Made by a program: the position numbers and the translations under genes. A stretch of DNA of 7,695 nt from Methanofastidiosum sp. (lineage in GTDB: Archaea > Methanobacteriota_B > Thermococci > Methanofastidiosales > Methanofastidiosaceae), in contig DUKX01000160.1 in assembly GCA_013329085.1 (NCBI GenBank), positions 2,774 to 10,468 on the forward strand, given 5' to 3'. Numbering within the stretch: the stretch's first letter is position 1; every line of letters begins with the position of its first letter. Of the stretch, positions 5,626 to 7,695 are shown piece by piece. The notes under the pieces are model-generated. The model did not search any database and was not told the DNA's origin. It worked only from the letters and a program-made list of their open reading frames with translations.

Positions 5626-6090
5626 ATGGACGATTATGAAAAAAAATTAAATGGTTTTCTAAAAGAAAATGATAGTGATGCAGAGTTATTAATTTTTGAT
5701 AAATCGTGTCATTCAGTTGAAGAAGCTGCTGAAACTGCCAAAGTTTGTCCAACTGATTTTATCAAAAGTATTTGTATGATCGACACTAATGGAGATCTTA
5801 TTGTTGCGATAGTCAAAGGTGAGGATAGAGCGAGTACTAGCAGAGTATCCAAATCGTTAACTATTGAAAAACCACGAATAGCTTCCCCTGAGGAAATGCT
5901 TAAGAAAACTGGATACCCATGCGGTGGAACGCCTCCGTTTGGTTATGATGCCACTTTCCTAATAGACCCAAAAGTAATGGAAAAAGAAGTTGTATATGGG
6001 GGCGGAGGGTCTGAGTGCTCTCTTGTTAAAGTTACAACTAAAGAATTAAAAAGATTGAACAATGGAATGATTACTAGAATTTCAAAATAA
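5626..6090 (+). CDS. YbaK/EbsC-family aminoacyl-tRNA deacylase
   Basis: This 154-residue protein matches the YbaK/ProX editing-domain family, which hydrolyses mischarged aminoacyl-tRNAs (for example Cys- or Ala-tRNA-Pro) in the cytoplasm. Lys47 in DFIKSICM corresponds to the conserved catalytic lysine; the LIVAIVKGEDR strand (58-68), EEMLKKTGYPCGG (89-101), the P-F-G of TPPFGYD (102-108) and the glycine-rich GGGGS loop (125-129) are all in the expected order. Length is typical of a free-standing deacylase with no synthetase domain. Which tRNA is edited cannot be read from the motifs. The frame is open upstream to a TTG at 5575 inside the methyltransferase gene, but ATG 5626 is chosen because it begins the family's usual length and lies at leaderless distance from a TATA box. 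Its last 17 bp overlap the opposing kinase gene. Confidence 0.87.
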   Translation: MDDYEKKLNGFLKENDSDAELLIFDKSCHSVEEAAETAKVCPTDFIKSICMIDTNGDLIVAIVKGEDRASTSRVSKSLTIEKPRIASPEEMLKKTGYPCGGTPPFGYDATFLIDPKVMEKEVVYGGGGSECSLVKVTTKELKRLNNGMITRISK

Positions 6091-7695
6091 ATACTGCCCC
6101 ATATCGTTCAAGGGTCTTTTTTGCAATATATAATCCTAGTCCAGTTCCTTTGTTCTTGCCATAGGTAAATCCTTCTTCGAATAGTCTAGTCTTCACATTG
6201 TCAGGTACCCCAATACCATAATCAATAAATTTTATTTCACAATAAGATTTTTCACTGCTTGTTTTAATATCAATTTTATTTGTGTCTCCGTGGATAATGG
6301 CATTTCTAATTATATTATCAAAAACAGAGTTTAGGGCTTCGTCCGCTAAAACAATACAATTTCCTTTAATATTTATTTTAATATCAGAATAGTTTTTAGA
6401 AATCTCTTTTAATATTGATTTAACATCATAACTCTTAAGTTCAAATCCACTTGAAACTAAAGATTCAAGTTCTTTCATTCTATTAATCAGTTTTGCACTC
6501 TTGTCTATAAAATCAAAGGCTTTGTTTATTCTATATTTATCTTTAGATTCTATCATCTCGATATTAGCACTAATAATCATGAGATTATTCAGGATATCGT
6601 GCCTCAAAATCTTATTCAACAATCTTAGAGCATCATTTAATTCTTTAATTTTATCCTGTGCAAGTTTTTTTTCTGTTGTGTCGATTCCAAATTCCAATAC
6701 TAACATATTGCCGTCGCTATCATAAAATGGATAATTATGAACTTCGTAGACTTGACCATCATTTTGTATTCTTTCAGAAGTTTCGGGGATTTTTGTAGCA
6801 AATATCCTTAAAACAGGGCAATTATTACATGGGGCTAATAATTGGTCTTTATATCCATGAAAGATTTCAAAACATTTTCTTCCTTCTACTTTACCAAACC
6901 TATCACTTAGATATTTGTTGGAAAAATTAATTGATAGGTCAGAAGTATACAAACATACATGCCCAGGCAATTCATTTAGTAGCGAATAGAGTTTTTCTTT
7001 TTCATTTTCTAATGCATCTTTTATTTTCTTTCTTTCAGTTATATCTCTAAGAATAGATACGGCCGCTACTATATGTTGACCTTCTTTAATAAACTTAGTC
7101 GCAACTTCAAATTGCACTTTAGTGCCATTCTTATTTCTAAGAGTTATTTCAGTTTTATCCGAAACGTTTCCACTTCTAATTGTTTTTATGAAGAGTTTAA
7201 TCAATTTAGGTAGCTCTTCGATATCAATAAGTTTTAACTCCCTAAAATTCTTTCCAACAATCTCCGCTCTTTCATATCCCAGAATATCTTTTACCTTTGT
7301 ATTTGTATCAATCATTTTTCCATTTCTATCTACATAAGTGATAATATCCGCCGATGCTTCAAAGATTGTTCTAAATTTCTCTTCGCTTAGCCTTATTCTT
7401 TCTTCAATAATTTTTCTTTCAGTGACATCTCTTACTATCGCTAGTATATAACTCCCTTTGGACATATCAATGACGTTTAGACTTACTTCAGTGTCAAAAA
7501 TTGTTCCATCAGGTCTTCTATGTCTCCATTCAAAGAATTGAGGATTACCTTTTAATGCAGCTTCTATTTTTTCTTTAGCTTTGTCTTTTGATTTCATGCC
7601 GTCAGGTTGTATAACTGGCGATAATTGAGAGGGGGCCTTACCAATCAAATCTTCTTTCCGGCAGTGAAAAATATCCAATGTTTTAGAATTACAAT
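6074..7695 (-). CDS. Multi-PAS sensor histidine kinase, 5' end beyond the window
   Basis: The frame stays open to the right edge; the codons before the TTG at 7678 read CNSKT and continue a PAS domain, so the gene is cut by the window, not started at 7678. Counting from the first complete codon, 539 residues are visible. They hold the end of PAS1 (to about 95), PAS2 (about 100-220), PAS3 (about 230-345) and a transmitter: H-box LRHDILNN with phospho-acceptor His365, N-box DNIIRNA (458-464), G1 box DYGIG (491-495) and G2 box GTGLGL (516-521). PAS1 and PAS2 end in DVTERK and DITERK, PAS3 in DTTEKK. PAS3 carries Cys274, Cys289 and Cys292 (KCFEIFHG…PCNNCP), which could bind metal or sense redox. 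No membrane helix or receiver domain is visible, so this part is cytoplasmic and the regulator lies elsewhere. The C-terminus is unusually short after the G2 box. Confidence 0.88.
   Translation of the reverse strand, partial: CNSKTLDIFHCRKEDLIGKAPSQLSPVIQPDGMKSKDKAKEKIEAALKGNPQFFEWRHRRPDGTIFDTEVSLNVIDMSKGSYILAIVRDVTERKIIEERIRLSEEKFRTIFEASADIITYVDRNGKMIDTNTKVKDILGYERAEIVGKNFRELKLIDIEELPKLIKLFIKTIRSGNVSDKTEITLRNKNGTKVQFEVATKFIKEGQHIVAAVSILRDITERKKIKDALENEKEKLYSLLNELPGHVCLYTSDLSINFSNKYLSDRFGKVEGRKCFEIFHGYKDQLLAPCNNCPVLRIFATKIPETSERIQNDGQVYEVHNYPFYDSDGNMLVLEFGIDTTEKKLAQDKIKELNDALRLLNKILRHDILNNLMIISANIEMIESKDKYRINKAFDFIDKSAKLINRMKELESLVSSGFELKSYDVKSILKEISKNYSDIKINIKGNCIVLADEALNSVFDNIIRNAIIHGDTNKIDIKTSSEKSYCEIKFIDYGIGVPDNVKTRLFEEGFTYGKNKGTGLGLYIAKKTLERYGAVFILKF
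6117..6122 (+). terminator. T-tract downstream of the YbaK-family gene
   Basis: Six T in a row lie 27 bp after the YbaK stop codon, within the antisense 3' end of the kinase gene. This could end the YbaK transcript, as archaeal termination needs only T-rich sequence. Weak evidence. Confidence 0.25.

Noticed and set aside
6074..6076. TAG stops (also at the TPR and lipoprotein genes) as possible pyrrolysine codons
   Set aside because: The kinase TAG is followed directly by TAA, and the TPR and lipoprotein sequences look complete at their TAG codons, so readthrough would add nothing evident.
7676..7678. TTG at 7678 as the start of the histidine kinase
   Set aside because: The frame continues open to the window edge with PAS-like sequence, so the true start lies outside the window.
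1..7695. A defence system, CRISPR array, mobile element or biosynthetic cluster
   Set aside because: No repeat-spacer pattern, transposase, integrase, tRNA or defence-specific domain is visible. The nuclease is an exported SNase and the TPR protein has no CHAT or NTPase neighbour here.

Overview
The window reads as chromosomal DNA from an AT-rich archaeon, most likely a euryarchaeote. Most genes are preceded by an archaeal TATA (box A) element centred about 23-31 bp upstream of the start codon and have no Shine-Dalgarno sequence, the pattern of leaderless archaeal transcripts. The histidine kinase with an LRHDILNN phosphorylation box and the Cys-repeat lipoprotein also fit. A methanogen-related lineage is possible, but the sequence alone does not fix the taxon.

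Layout: (1) 47-541 (+), a single-domain asparaginase-like protein. (2) 614-1951 (+), a 12-helix MFS transporter, the one gene with a clear Shine-Dalgarno sequence. (3) 1984-2517 (-), a small TPR protein convergent with the transporter. (4) 2629-3162 (+), an exported or lipid-anchored thermonuclease-like nuclease, divergent from the TPR gene. (5) 3259-4149 (-), a formyltransferase-fold enzyme. (6) 4201-4875 (-), a lipoprotein with two exact 8-Cys repeats. (7) 4953-5594 (+), a membrane-anchored SAM methyltransferase, divergent from the lipoprotein. (8) 5626-6090 (+), a YbaK/EbsC-type aminoacyl-tRNA deacylase. (9) 6074 to beyond the right edge (-), a cytoplasmic multi-PAS histidine kinase, 5'-partial, overlapping the YbaK gene tail to tail by 17 bp.

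Genes alternate strand often and nearly all carry their own TATA box, so this looks like mostly monocistronic genes, not one operon or one system. Two genes (nuclease, Cys-repeat lipoprotein) encode envelope or exported proteins, and two more (MFS, methyltransferase) sit in the membrane. No CRISPR array, IS element, tRNA or rRNA was recognised, and no convincing defence or biosynthetic cluster. No gene-free stretch exceeds 300 bp. The most useful details are start-codon corrections supported by promoter spacing, the precise Cys repeats, the one-domain asparaginase, an internal peptide duplication in the transporter loop, and a kinase ATPase domain that appears to lack a segment just before its last strand.
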